NCBI RefSeq assembly: GCF_022346945.1
Contig: NZ_JAKRNI010000003.1
Span: 120,337-184,336, forward strand
Reading direction: 5' to 3'
Source of the DNA: Microbacterium sp. ACRRU
GTDB taxonomy: Bacteria; Actinomycetota; Actinomycetes; Actinomycetales; Microbacteriaceae
DNA: 64,000 nt
A program made the translations under genes and the position numbers. Shown in pieces: positions 37,131 through 45,889 of the stretch (the stretch's first letter is position 1; each line of letters begins with the position of its first letter). The notes below the pieces were generated by a model. That model was not told the DNA's origin. It did not search any database and saw only the letters and a list, made by a program, of their open reading frames with translations.

Positions 37131-37598
37131 TCAGGAGACGGTGAAGACGACCTCGACCTCGACGGGGCTGTCGAGCGGCAGCACCGGCACGCCGACGGCG
37201 GAACGCGCGTGGGCACCCGCTTCGCCGAACACCTCGCCGAGGAACTCGCTCGCGCCGTTGATCACGCCGGGCTGGCCGGTGAACTCGGGCACGGATGCCA
37301 CGAACCCGGTGATCTTCAGCACGCCGGTGACGTTGTCGACACCGCCCACGAGCGACGCGGCGGCCGCGAGGGCATTGAGCGCGCACTGACGCGCGAGGGT
37401 CTTGGCATCCGCCGGGGACACCAGCGCGTCGGCCTCGCCGACCTTGCCGGTCGCGGGGAGCGCGCCCTGCACCATCGGGAGCTGACCGGAGGTGTAGACG
37501 AGGTCGCCGTGCCGCTTCGCGGGGATGTAGGCCGCCACGGGCGGGACGACACCGGGGAGCTCGACGCCGAGCGCGGCGAGGCGCTCCGAGACGCTCAC
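37131..37598 (-). CDS. RidA (YjgF/UK114) family protein
   Basis: 155-residue Rid-family protein; members deaminate reactive 2-aminoacrylate/enamines or bind ligands. YIPAKRHGDLVYTSGQLPM, ARQCALNALAAAASLVGGVDNVTGVLKITGFV and GAHARSAVGVPVLPLDSPVEVEVVF are typical. The canonical RidA arginine that binds the carboxylate aligns with HARSAVGV. GTG overlaps the stop of the DUF4177 gene (GTGA), so they form a two-gene operon. Confidence 0.92.
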   Translation of the reverse strand: MSVSERLAALGVELPGVVPPVAAYIPAKRHGDLVYTSGQLPMVQGALPATGKVGEADALVSPADAKTLARQCALNALAAAASLVGGVDNVTGVLKITGFVASVPEFTGQPGVINGASEFLGEVFGEAGAHARSAVGVPVLPLDSPVEVEVVFTVS

Positions 37599-37813
37599 TG
37601 CTGACCCTCGAACTGGCGAGCGGCGGTCGCGGCGGCGCCCAGGCCGGCGTTGGCCTCACCCCCGCCGACGGGGCGCTTGAAGTACGCCACGAGTCCCCCC
37701 TCGGGGCCGGTCACGACCTGGACGAGCTCCCACCCCTGCTTGCCCCAGTTGTTGAGGATCGCGGCGGTGTTGTGGATCAGCAGCGGCGTGGTGAGGTACT
37801 CCCACGTGGTCAT
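37595..37813 (-). CDS. DUF4177 small protein
   Basis: 72 residues: MTTWEYLTTPLLIHNTAAILNNWGKQGWELVQVV is the DUF4177 core, a small alpha/beta protein of unknown function. A Gly/Ala-rich tail follows (GGGEANAGLGAAATAARQFEGQQ). ATG 37813 is the family start. Operon with RidA, divergent from the penicillin-binding protein, sharing a 109-base intergenic region. Confidence 0.9.
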   Translation of the reverse strand: MTTWEYLTTPLLIHNTAAILNNWGKQGWELVQVVTGPEGGLVAYFKRPVGGGEANAGLGAAATAARQFEGQQ

Positions 37814-37909
37814 ACGGACTCCCGGCGGGTCGGCTCGATCAGCGAGCGAGAGGATGGGCGCGTACGCGCGCGAGGGCACGCCTTCGAGGCATCGCCCAGC
37901 AACGTCGCT

Positions 37910-37915
37910 TAGCAT
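37910..37915 (+). promoter_or_regulatory. -10 hexamer TAGCAT, likely leaderless start of the penicillin-binding protein gene
   Basis: TAGCAT lies seven bases before ATG 37923 and no ribosome binding site precedes the ATG. Confidence 0.45.
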
Positions 37916-37922
37916 CAAGCCT

Positions 37923-40619
37923 ATGCCTGAGAACAAACGTACGGCCAGTGGTGCCCTCGGCGGCATCGTCGGCCTCGTCGGCCTGAGCGCGGCCGCCGGC
38001 GTCCTCGTGACCGCGGCAGTGACCCCGGCGATCGCCGTTTCGGGCCTCGCGGCGTCGAGCGCGATCACGATCTTCGACAACATGCCGAGCTACCTGCAGC
38101 CCGACCAGCTGATGCTGCCGACGACGTTCATGGCCGGCGACGAGGTCCTCGCGAAGTTCTACGACCAGAACCGTTCGCCGGTGACGTTCGACCAGATCAA
38201 CCCCGTCATGTACGACGCGATCCTCTCGTCGGAAGACCCGCGCTACTACCAGCACGGCGGTGTCGACCTCATCGGAACCACGCGCGCCCTCCTCAGCAAC
38301 GCCGCGGGCGGCGAGACGCAGGGTGGGTCGTCGATCAGCCAGCAGTACGTCAAGAACGTGCTCGTCCAGCGTTGCGAGCGCGACGCGCGCGCGGTCGAGG
38401 CCACCGACGACACCCCGGCGATGACGCGCGACGAGGCGCTGCAGGCGTGCGCTCTCGAGGCGATCCAGGCCGAGGGCGTGGAGGGGTATCAGCGCAAGCT
38501 GCAGGAGATGCGCTACGCCGTGCAGCTCGAGAAGCAGTACACCAAGGACCAGATCCTTCTGGGATACCTGAACATCGCCAACTTCGGCGGTGTGACGTAC
38601 GGCATCGACGCCGCCGCCAAGTACTACTTCAACGTCCCCGCGTCGGAGCTGAACATCGGGCAGTCGGCCGTCCTCGCCGGCATGGTGCAGAACCCCAACC
38701 GCTTCCGCATCGACCGCGCCGAAGGTTCGATCTTCGACAACGACGGCACGGCCTACAACAAGCAGCCGGACGGCTCGATCGACGACGTCGACCCGGGCAC
38801 GATCCAGGCTCTGTACACCCTTCTCGACAACGGCGAGATCACCCAGGAGCAGCTCGTCGCCGCCGCCGACGGCTACAGCGAGACCAAGGGCCGCCAGCTC
38901 TACGTGCTCAGCCGCATGGAGGCTGACGGCAAGATCACGCACGAACAGTACGTGCAGTACGCGACCGAGCCGATCTCGCCGCAGATCACCCCGACCGATC
39001 AGGGCTGCGGCAGCTCGCGCGCTCCGTACTTCTGCCAGTACGTCGTCTCGACGATCCTGAACGACCCCGCCTTCGGCGCCGAGGTCGACGACCGCGTGCG
39101 CGCCCTCCGCCAGGACGGGCTCACGATCCAGACGACGCTCGACTGGCGCATGCAGGATGCCGCGCAGAACTCGATCAACGAGAACACGCCGCAGAGCCTC
39201 GACGGCATGAAGTTCGGCGCCACGGCCGTGAGCCTGGAGGCCAAGACCGGGCGCCTACTCGCCATCGCGCAGAACACGAAGTTCACGCAGGACCCCGACC
39301 TCGCCCAGTCCGACCCGTCGTACAACTCGATCATCTTCGCGGGAGACTCCACCAACGGCGGCTCGATCGGCTTCAACGCCGGATCGACCTTCAAGCTGTT
39401 CACCCTGGTCGACTGGCTGGAGCAGGGCAAATCGCTCAACGAGCAGCTGAACGGTCGCCTGCAGCCGGTGCCCAACATGGAGAACTCCTGCCAGGGCCGG
39501 TGGGTCAACCAGGGCAACGTGCGCATCAACAACTTCGCGAACAACTCGGGCTACGTCGGAACCCCGATGATGTTCACGCGCGACTCCCTCAACACCGGCT
39601 ACCTCGCCATGGCCGCTCAGCTCGACCTGTGCGACATCGCGAAGACGGTGAAGAAGCTGGGCGTCACCACGGGCGACGGCAATGAGATCCTCATGGCCAA
39701 CGCCAACGAGGTGATCGGAAGCGACAACGTGTCGCCGATCGCCATGGCCGGTGCGTACGCCACAGTGGCCAACGGCGGCAACCACTGCCAGCCGAAAGTC
39801 ATCGACAAGGTGACGGATGCCGATGGCGCCGAGCGGCCCATTCCGGAGCGGAAGTGCGAGCCGGTGCTGACCCCCGAGGTCGCGGCGACGACAGCGTACG
39901 CCCTGCAGGGCGTCATGGCCGGTGGCGGCACGGGTTCGTCGGCCAACCCGCGCGACGGCGTCCCCGTGATCGGAAAGACCGGTACACACGAAGGCTTCCA
40001 GACCTGGATGATCGAGTCGTCCACGAACGCCACCACCGCGGTGTGGGTCGGTAACTGGACGGGCGACGTCGACCTGTTCAACCGGTACTCCAACGGGCTG
40101 CGGCTCAGCGACATGCGTTACACGCTCGCTCGCGACGTTCAGAGCGCCGCCAACGAGTTCTACGGTGGCGACCGGTTCCCCGACCCGGCGCAGAACCTCT
40201 TGCGCACCATCCAGCGCGACGTGCCGAACGTCGTCGGACGCGGCATCGACGAAGCGCGGAGCACGCTCGAACGCGCGGGCTTCCGCGTGAACGTCGGCGA
40301 CCCGGTGGACGCCGAGTTCGGGGGCGACCGCGTGGCGGAGCAGAGCCCGAGCGGGTCGGCGGCCGCCGGTTCCGTGATCACGATCCGCCCCGGCAACGGC
40401 CAGGGCGGGACGGTGCCGGACGTCAGCGGTCAGAACGTCAACGCCGCACGAGCGGCGCTGCAGTCCGCGGGCTTCGGCAATGTCTCGATCGGTGACTGCG
40501 AAGAGAACGGATCTGCCCCCGACGAGGGTCAGGTGAGGTCGACCGATCCGGCCGCGAACTCGTCCGCCAACAAGAACACCGGCATCCGACTCGACATCGT
40601 GGCGAAGGATTGCCCGTGA
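37923..40619 (+). CDS. class A penicillin-binding protein with two PASTA domains
   Basis: 898-residue bifunctional peptidoglycan synthase. TM helix near 20-45; GT51 transglycosylase (SSEDPRYYQHGGVDLIGTTRALL, GGSSISQQYVKN); transpeptidase with SxxK in GSTFKLFT, and KTGT in PVIGKTGTHEGF. C-terminal PASTA repeats start DVPNVVGRGIDEARSTLERAGF (about 763) and TVPDVSGQNVNAARAALQSAGF (about 830). It polymerises and cross-links cell wall at the outer membrane face. Its stop overlaps the GTG of a metallophosphoesterase gene. Confidence 0.95.
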   Translation: MPENKRTASGALGGIVGLVGLSAAAGVLVTAAVTPAIAVSGLAASSAITIFDNMPSYLQPDQLMLPTTFMAGDEVLAKFYDQNRSPVTFDQINPVMYDAILSSEDPRYYQHGGVDLIGTTRALLSNAAGGETQGGSSISQQYVKNVLVQRCERDARAVEATDDTPAMTRDEALQACALEAIQAEGVEGYQRKLQEMRYAVQLEKQYTKDQILLGYLNIANFGGVTYGIDAAAKYYFNVPASELNIGQSAVLAGMVQNPNRFRIDRAEGSIFDNDGTAYNKQPDGSIDDVDPGTIQALYTLLDNGEITQEQLVAAADGYSETKGRQLYVLSRMEADGKITHEQYVQYATEPISPQITPTDQGCGSSRAPYFCQYVVSTILNDPAFGAEVDDRVRALRQDGLTIQTTLDWRMQDAAQNSINENTPQSLDGMKFGATAVSLEAKTGRLLAIAQNTKFTQDPDLAQSDPSYNSIIFAGDSTNGGSIGFNAGSTFKLFTLVDWLEQGKSLNEQLNGRLQPVPNMENSCQGRWVNQGNVRINNFANNSGYVGTPMMFTRDSLNTGYLAMAAQLDLCDIAKTVKKLGVTTGDGNEILMANANEVIGSDNVSPIAMAGAYATVANGGNHCQPKVIDKVTDADGAERPIPERKCEPVLTPEVAATTAYALQGVMAGGGTGSSANPRDGVPVIGKTGTHEGFQTWMIESSTNATTAVWVGNWTGDVDLFNRYSNGLRLSDMRYTLARDVQSAANEFYGGDRFPDPAQNLLRTIQRDVPNVVGRGIDEARSTLERAGFRVNVGDPVDAEFGGDRVAEQSPSGSAAAGSVITIRPGNGQGGTVPDVSGQNVNAARAALQSAGFGNVSIGDCEENGSAPDEGQVRSTDPAANSSANKNTGIRLDIVAKDCP

Positions 40620-41539
40620 CGGGTCCGCTCGTGAAGGCCGCCCTCGCACCCCTCGGGGTTGCGGGGGCGGCCGCTGTCGGCGCTGCTGTATGGGGTATGG
40701 GCGTCGAGCGCTACCTCTTCACCGTGCGTTATCACGCGCTTCGCGTACTCCCGCCGGGCGTGGACGCGATGCGTGTCCTCCATGTCTCTGACGCTCACAT
40801 GGCGCCGTGGCAGCACCGGAAGCAGGAGTGGATGGCGCGGCTCGCCGAGCTGTCGCCCGATCTCGTCGTCAATACGGGCGACAACCTGGGCCACCGCGAC
40901 GGGCTGACCGGCATCCGGACGGCCTTCGCGCCGCTGCGCGGCGTACCGGGTCTCGTCGTTCACGGCTCGAACGATTTTCAGGAACCGTCGCCGCGCAACC
41001 CGCTGCGCTACTTCCTCGGACCGTCCGAGAACGTTCCCGAGCACAAACACCTCGATGTCGACGCGCTCGATCGCTTCTTCACCGACGATCTCGGCTGGCA
41101 CATCCTCGACGACACCGCGGTGTCCGTCGACGTGAAGGGTGTGCGTCTGACCGCGTTCGGGGTGAACGACGCGCATCGCAATTGGGACAAGCCCGAGCTC
41201 ATTCCCCCGGTGCTGTCGACCCTGGATGCCGCCGACCTCACGCTCGGCGTGATGCACGCGCCTTATCGGCGAACGCTGGATCGCTTCGTCGTTCTCGGCG
41301 CCGATATCCTCCTCGCCGGTCACACGCACGGCGGTCAGGTCCGCGTGCCGTTCCGCCGCGAAGCGCTCGTCTCCAACTGCGATCTGCCGCTCGATCAGGC
41401 CCGCGGGTTGAGCGAGTGGTCGCACGGCGGACGGACGGTTCCGCTCAACGTCAGTGCCGGTCTCGGCCACTCGATCTACGCGCCCGTGCGCTTCGCGTGC
41501 CGTCCCGAGGCGACACTGCTGACGCTGCTGCCGCGCTGA
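40616..41539 (+). CDS. membrane-anchored calcineurin-like metallophosphoesterase
   Basis: 307 residues. A short N-terminal hydrophobic anchor (LGVAGAAAVGAAVWGMG) precedes a metallophosphoesterase: LHVSDAHM, VNTGDNLGH, VHGSNDF, and LAGHTHGGQVRVP supply the dinuclear metal ligands. Such proteins next to class A penicillin-binding proteins are common in actinobacteria; the substrate could be a phospholipid or envelope phosphoester. GTG overlaps the upstream stop (GTGA), so it is expressed with the cell-wall synthase. Confidence 0.92.
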   Translation: MTGPLVKAALAPLGVAGAAAVGAAVWGMGVERYLFTVRYHALRVLPPGVDAMRVLHVSDAHMAPWQHRKQEWMARLAELSPDLVVNTGDNLGHRDGLTGIRTAFAPLRGVPGLVVHGSNDFQEPSPRNPLRYFLGPSENVPEHKHLDVDALDRFFTDDLGWHILDDTAVSVDVKGVRLTAFGVNDAHRNWDKPELIPPVLSTLDAADLTLGVMHAPYRRTLDRFVVLGADILLAGHTHGGQVRVPFRREALVSNCDLPLDQARGLSEWSHGGRTVPLNVSAGLGHSIYAPVRFACRPEATLLTLLPR

Positions 41540-41557
41540 CCGCTCCTCCCCCTCTGG

Positions 41558-41593
41558 CGAAAGGGTCGATCCGTTCACGGATCGGCCCTTTCG
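41558..41593 (+). terminator. terminator of the penicillin-binding protein operon
   Basis: 16-bp stem with one mismatch, CGAAAGGGTCGATCCG against CGGATCGGCCCTTTCG, with loop TTCA, 18 bases after the phosphoesterase stop. Confidence 0.8.
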
Positions 41594-41653
41594 GTCGTTC
41601 CGTGCCCACGCCGACATCGCATGATCGAGTCTCCTCGACCGAAGGGAAACTCG

Positions 41654-43150
41654 ATGCACCGACCACCTCCCCGCCGCCGCCGACTCCCCTCGGCGATCGC
41701 ACTCCTCCTCAGCGCCGCCGTCCTGACCTCTCCGGCTCTCGTGGCGGCTCCCGCGCACGCCGCAGACCGGGGAACCGGATTCGGCACGTGGGCCCCGCTG
41801 TCTTCCACCGGGTGGCACGGCTCCATGCGCGTCGGCGACATCCACACGTACTGCATCCACCCGGGCCTTCCCTTGGCCACCGGTCCCACGACCGACCAGG
41901 GTGTCCGCACGGATGCCGACGGAATGAGCCCCCAGCAGTTGGTCTCGATCAACCACCTCGTCACGACCTACGGCCAGACCGACGACCCGGTTCAAGCGGC
42001 GAGCGTCGGGTGGGCGGTCAAGGCGATCGCCGACCGCGACACGACGTTGCACTCGTGGGGATACCAGGGGGATTCGTTCCGCGAGGCGATCGACTACATC
42101 ATGCGGCGAGCGAGCCCTGAGAACAGCCTCGCCATTCAAGAGCGCGCGGAGCAGTATCTGGCGGAGGCCGCGGCCGTCCGAGTTCCTCGCGTCGGCGGGA
42201 CGCTGACGCTGACGGTGCACCCCGACGATCCCACCCAGGGGACCGTCGTCGCCGACGTCGACCCCGACGCACGGGGCGCCCTTCGCCTCGAAGGTGCAGT
42301 GTTCGCCGATACCGGGTTGTCCGAACGCAGCGATGTCCTCGCCGGGGTGGCGTATCCGATCCTCGCGCCACCGCCCGTCGACACCGACGGGCGGCCATAC
42401 ACCGTGCGGGTCCGCGGCACCTTCTCCGTGCGGTCGGCAGCCGTGCGCCTGTTCACGACACCGGGCCAGCAGGAGTCCGCCGGCCCCGCTGAGCCGCAGC
42501 GGTTCACTCTGGCGGCCGAAGACGCCACGGCGCGACCGGTGCGGTTCTCGCCCCGGATTCAGACGTTCGCCCGCATCCAGGAGGGGCGCTTCGTCGACGA
42601 CGTGGAGTTCACCTCGGGCGAGGGGGTATGGCCCCGTCACGCGGACGGCAGCTTCGTCCGGCTCCGGGCCCGCGCGGACGTCTACCGTACGGGGGCATTT
42701 CCGGCCGAGTCTGCCGAGATCCCGGCCGGGCTCACACCCGTCGCCCAGCTCGAGCTGACCACCTCCCCCGACATCGGGCCGGGTACCTACACGGCATCGA
42801 CGGGGCCGCTGCCGGGACCCGGCGTCTACAGCGCGGTCTGGCGTATCGAACGCGCCGATCAGGAGGTTGCCACCCTTGCTCACTTGCCAACCCGCTACGT
42901 GTGGGTGGAGCGGTTCGCCACGCCCAGCCAGACCGAGCAGCTCGCCCCTCCCGCCCCCGCGCCGACGCCGACGCCCGTCTCGACTCCCGCACCGGTAGCG
43001 CCGCCGGCGGCGCCTCCGACCGCGGCTCTCGCAGCGACGGGTCTGACGACCCCCGACGTCGGCACGGCCGGGGGCCTTGCGGCGTCGGCGATCGCGGTCG
43101 GGCTCATTGCGCTCGTCATCGCTCGCCGCCGCGTCACCAGGCGCGTCTGA
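41654..43150 (+). CDS. secreted surface protein with LAATG sorting signal
   Basis: 498 residues. Signal peptide ends near AAPAHAAD. The N-terminal domain has IHTYCIHPGLPLATG, reminiscent of the Cys-containing TQXA/thioester adhesin domains of Gram-positive surface proteins, although a matching Gln is not proven. Beta-rich domains follow, then a Pro-rich linker (APAPTPTPVSTPAPVAPPAAPP). The C-terminus is LAATGLTTPDVG, a hydrophobic helix and RRRVTRRV, i.e. a class E sortase (LAxTG) wall-anchoring signal. No functional sortase lies in this window. ATG follows GAAGGG. Confidence 0.82.
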   Translation: MHRPPPRRRRLPSAIALLLSAAVLTSPALVAAPAHAADRGTGFGTWAPLSSTGWHGSMRVGDIHTYCIHPGLPLATGPTTDQGVRTDADGMSPQQLVSINHLVTTYGQTDDPVQAASVGWAVKAIADRDTTLHSWGYQGDSFREAIDYIMRRASPENSLAIQERAEQYLAEAAAVRVPRVGGTLTLTVHPDDPTQGTVVADVDPDARGALRLEGAVFADTGLSERSDVLAGVAYPILAPPPVDTDGRPYTVRVRGTFSVRSAAVRLFTTPGQQESAGPAEPQRFTLAAEDATARPVRFSPRIQTFARIQEGRFVDDVEFTSGEGVWPRHADGSFVRLRARADVYRTGAFPAESAEIPAGLTPVAQLELTTSPDIGPGTYTASTGPLPGPGVYSAVWRIERADQEVATLAHLPTRYVWVERFATPSQTEQLAPPAPAPTPTPVSTPAPVAPPAAPPTAALAATGLTTPDVGTAGGLAASAIAVGLIALVIARRRVTRRV

Positions 43151-43279
43151 ACAGCACAGGTTCGACTACCGCTGACGACCGAGCGGCGCCGTCGGGTCGT
43201 GGCGCCCATCGCGACGCGCCCGCCCGACGGCCCGGTTCGGACCACGGTCGCAGACGGGGTAGACTTGCAGGGTTGGCCA

Positions 43280-43353
43280 CGGGGTGTGGCGCAGCTTGGT
43301 AGCGCGCGTCGTTCGGGACGACGAGGCCGCAGGTTCAAATCCTGTCACCCCGA
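43280..43353 (+). tRNA. tRNA-Pro, anticodon CGG
   Basis: 74-base cloverleaf. Acceptor CGGGGTG/CACCCCG, D-arm GCGC/GCGC, anticodon stem CGTCG/CGACG around TTCGGGA (anticodon CGG, reads CCG) and T-arm CAGG-TTCAAAT-CCTG. Discriminator A; CCA is not encoded. Confidence 0.97.
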
Positions 43354-43358
43354 CCGCA

Positions 43359-43388
43359 GAGAGGCTCCACCTTCGGGTGGGGCCTCTC
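43359..43388 (+). terminator. UUCG-loop hairpin terminator after tRNA-Pro
   Basis: 13-bp stem GAGAGGCTCCACC / GGTGGGGCCTCTC (one G-U pair) closed by an exceptionally stable TTCG tetraloop, six bases after the tRNA. No U-run. Confidence 0.75.
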
Positions 43389-43428
43389 GTGTACCGAGAT
43401 ACCGACTTCACCCGCCCTCAGGAGCACC

Positions 43429-44202
43429 GTGTCCGATACCTCGCCCCGCCTCGTCGCCTTCGACCTCGACGACACCCTCGCTCCATCGAAGACCGCGATC
43501 GACCCGCGCATGGGCGACCTGCTGCTCGCTCTGGCCGAGCGTGTCGAGGTCGCGATCATCTCGGGTGGCCAGCTCCAGCAGTTCAAGACGCAGGTGGTCG
43601 AGCGCCTGCCTCAGGCGGACGCCGCACTCGTGTCACACCTCCACCTGATGCCGACGTGTGGAACGCAGTACTACCGCCTCAGCGAAGACGGCATCACGAC
43701 CGTCTACGCTCACTCGCTGACCGACGACGAGAAGTCGCGCGCCCTCACCGCCGTTCGCGAGGAGGCGGAGCGTCTCGGGCTGTGGGAGGCCGAGCCGTGG
43801 GGCGAGATCCTCGAGGATCGCGGTTCTCAGATCACCTTCTCCGCGCTCGGCCAGAGCGCTCCCCTCGAGGCCAAGATGGCCTGGGATCCCACGGGCGAGA
43901 AGAAGAACACGCTGCGCGAGGCGGTCGCCGCCCGTATTCCCGACCTCGAGGTGCGCTCGGGCGGATCCACCTCGGTCGACATCACCCACCGCGGCATCGA
44001 CAAGGCGTACGGCATGCGTCAGCTCGCCGACGCCACCGGCATCTCGCTCGACGACATGCTGTTCATCGGCGACCGGCTCGACCCCGACGGCAACGACTAC
44101 CCCGTGCTGGCCATGGGTGTCGAGTGTCACGCCGTCCACGGGTGGGAAGACACCGCGGACTACCTCGAGGCCCTCATCCCCACTCTGCCCGCACGCGACT
44201 GA
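43429..44202 (+). CDS. HAD-superfamily IIB phosphatase
   Basis: 257 residues. FDLDDTLAPSK is HAD motif I, IISGGQ motif II, lysine in KAYGMRQL motif III, and FIGDRLDPDGNDYPVL motif IV. The IIB-type cap lies between (HLMPTCGTQYYRL...WGEILEDRGSQITFSALGQSAPLEAKMAWDP). It closely resembles phosphomannomutase/sugar phosphatase-like Cof-type enzymes; the substrate is probably a sugar phosphate but is not determined. GTG follows AGGAGCACC. Confidence 0.93.
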   Translation: MSDTSPRLVAFDLDDTLAPSKTAIDPRMGDLLLALAERVEVAIISGGQLQQFKTQVVERLPQADAALVSHLHLMPTCGTQYYRLSEDGITTVYAHSLTDDEKSRALTAVREEAERLGLWEAEPWGEILEDRGSQITFSALGQSAPLEAKMAWDPTGEKKNTLREAVAARIPDLEVRSGGSTSVDITHRGIDKAYGMRQLADATGISLDDMLFIGDRLDPDGNDYPVLAMGVECHAVHGWEDTADYLEALIPTLPARD

Positions 44203-44276
44203 CCCGCCGCACGCGACCGACACGATCGGATCCCGCCGACCGCGACGCGACCGATGCCGGGGCGCACGAGCCGCGA

Positions 44277-45098
44277 CTAGAGGATCTTCCCGATCGGTTC
44301 GCGCTTCTCGGCCTGGAATCGGTCCTCGGTGCGGCCGTACGCCCAGTAGCCCGACAGCGACACCTGGGCGCGTTCCAGACCCCACGCCGTGAAGAAGACC
44401 TCGCGCAGAGCCTTCATCGCCTCGCGCTCTCCGTGAGCGAAGACGTGCACTCGCCCCGAGGGCACCGTCCACGCCGTGACGGCCTCCACGAGAACACGGG
44501 ACGTTCCCGCCGCCGCCCCTCCCCGGTGCAGCCACACGATCTCGAGACCGGGTGGAGACACCAGCGCGATCTCATCGTCGGTGCCGGATACCTCGACGAA
44601 CACCGTCCCGCGCGCGTCGGGGGCGAGGGCCTCGAGCGCCGCCGAGATCGCCGGCAGCGCCGACTCGTCGCCGACCAGCAGGTGCCAGGATGCCGTGGGG
44701 TCGGGGGCGTACCCTCCACCGGGCGGCGACACCACCAGCCGCTCCCCCGGCTGCGCGCGCGCCGCCCACGGTCCCGTGAGTCCCTCGTCGCCGTGGACGA
44801 CGAAATCGATCGTCAGCTCGTCGCCCCGGACCTCCCGCACGGTGTACGTGCGGGTGACGGGCAGATCCTCCGGGGCGAGGGTCTCTCGCAGCGCCGCCAG
44901 GTCGTAGGGCGGTTCCAGGCCCAGCTCGGGCTTGGCGAAGGTGATCTTCACGTACCGGTCGGTGTGCGGGCTGTCGCGGAACACCGCCAGATCGACACCG
45001 CGCGCCCGCAGGCGCACGAGGTGGGGCGTGAGGCGCTCCGCCGAGACCACCTCGAGCACGTGCTGCGGGCGCGGCGGGCGCACGGGACGGTCGCTCAC
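44277..45098 (-). CDS. siderophore-interacting FAD protein (ferric reductase)
   Basis: 273 residues. The FAD-binding domain holds LPVTRTYTVREVRGDELTIDFVVHGDEGLTGPWAARAQPGERL (Arg-x-Tyr-Thr motif), and the SIP NAD(P)-like domain has LLVGDESALPAISAALEAL, HVFAHGEREAMKALREVF and WGLERAQVSLSGYWAYGRTED. Such enzymes reduce Fe(III)-siderophores in the cytosol. GTG overlaps the stop of the upstream GntR gene. No iron uptake genes are adjacent. Confidence 0.94.
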   Translation of the reverse strand: MSDRPVRPPRPQHVLEVVSAERLTPHLVRLRARGVDLAVFRDSPHTDRYVKITFAKPELGLEPPYDLAALRETLAPEDLPVTRTYTVREVRGDELTIDFVVHGDEGLTGPWAARAQPGERLVVSPPGGGYAPDPTASWHLLVGDESALPAISAALEALAPDARGTVFVEVSGTDDEIALVSPPGLEIVWLHRGGAAAGTSRVLVEAVTAWTVPSGRVHVFAHGEREAMKALREVFFTAWGLERAQVSLSGYWAYGRTEDRFQAEKREPIGKIL

Positions 45099-45826
45099 GC
45101 GGCATCCACCCCCGCTCCTCGGCGACGCAACGCATCGGCCACCTGCGCGGAGTAGCCCGCGATGTGCGCGTGGACGCGGTCGCGTGCGGCCGCGGCGTCA
45201 CCGTCGGCGACCGCCTGCACGATGCCCCGATGCTCGGCCCGCAGCCGGCGAGAGGTCTCGTCCCAGTCCTCGAGCATCGCCGCACCGGCCCGCGTGTACG
45301 ACTCGATCGAACTGCGAAGGCCCGCCATCATCGCCGAGATCACGGCGTTGCCCGACGCCTCCGCCAGAGCCTGGTGGAAGCGCGCATCCAGAGCGAGGAA
45401 CTCGTCGCGATCGAGCGCGGCGGCATCCATGGCATCCAGGATGCCGCGGATCTCGGTGAGGTCGGCATCCGCGTCGGCGAGCGTCTCGGCGACATCGCAC
45501 TCGAGCACGGTGCGAGTGCGGACCACATCACCCAGCGGAAAGCCGCTCGCCGCCACCTGGAGTCGCAGGAAGGCGGCGAGCCCCCCGCGCGGCGTCGTGA
45601 CGATCATCGCTCCCGAGGACGGACCGGATCCGGTCGCCGTGCGCACGACCCCCAGTACCTCCAGCACGCGGATCGCCTCGCGGACGCTCGAACGCCCCAC
45701 ACCCAGCTGGGCGGCGAGTTCACGCTCGGGCGTCAGACGCTCGCCCGGCGAGAGCCGCCCCTCACGCAGGTCGGTCTCGATACGTTCGAGAACCACCTGC
45801 CACGCGCGCAGTGCGGAATCCGACAT
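45095..45826 (-). CDS. FadR-type GntR regulator
   Basis: 243 residues. The winged helix (RIETDLREGRLSPGERLTPERELAAQLGVGRSSVREAIRVLEVLGVV) is followed by an FCD domain (VVRTRTVLECDVAETLADADADLTEIRGILDAM...RFHQALAEASGNAVISAMM). ATG 45826 follows GAGGGGATGCC. Coupled to the siderophore-interacting gene (GTGA), though FadR/FCD proteins usually sense small organic acids. Near-palindrome TGTGGCCTGACCACA just upstream could be its autoregulatory operator. Confidence 0.92.
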   Translation of the reverse strand: MSDSALRAWQVVLERIETDLREGRLSPGERLTPERELAAQLGVGRSSVREAIRVLEVLGVVRTATGSGPSSGAMIVTTPRGGLAAFLRLQVAASGFPLGDVVRTRTVLECDVAETLADADADLTEIRGILDAMDAAALDRDEFLALDARFHQALAEASGNAVISAMMAGLRSSIESYTRAGAAMLEDWDETSRRLRAEHRGIVQAVADGDAAAARDRVHAHIAGYSAQVADALRRRGAGVDAA

Positions 45827-45855
45827 GGCATCCCCTCGGTCGATGCGGCAGACCA

Positions 45856-45870
45856 TGTGGCCTGACCACA
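45856..45870. promoter_or_regulatory. TGTGG-N5-CCACA dyad, candidate GntR operator
   Basis: 15-bp element with 5-bp perfect arms, 29 bases upstream of the GntR start. Reads TGGTC-A-GGCCA on the minus strand, close to the TGGTnnnnACCA pattern of FadR-like proteins. Confidence 0.5.
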
Positions 45871-45889
45871 CGACACTACGCGCGGTCCG

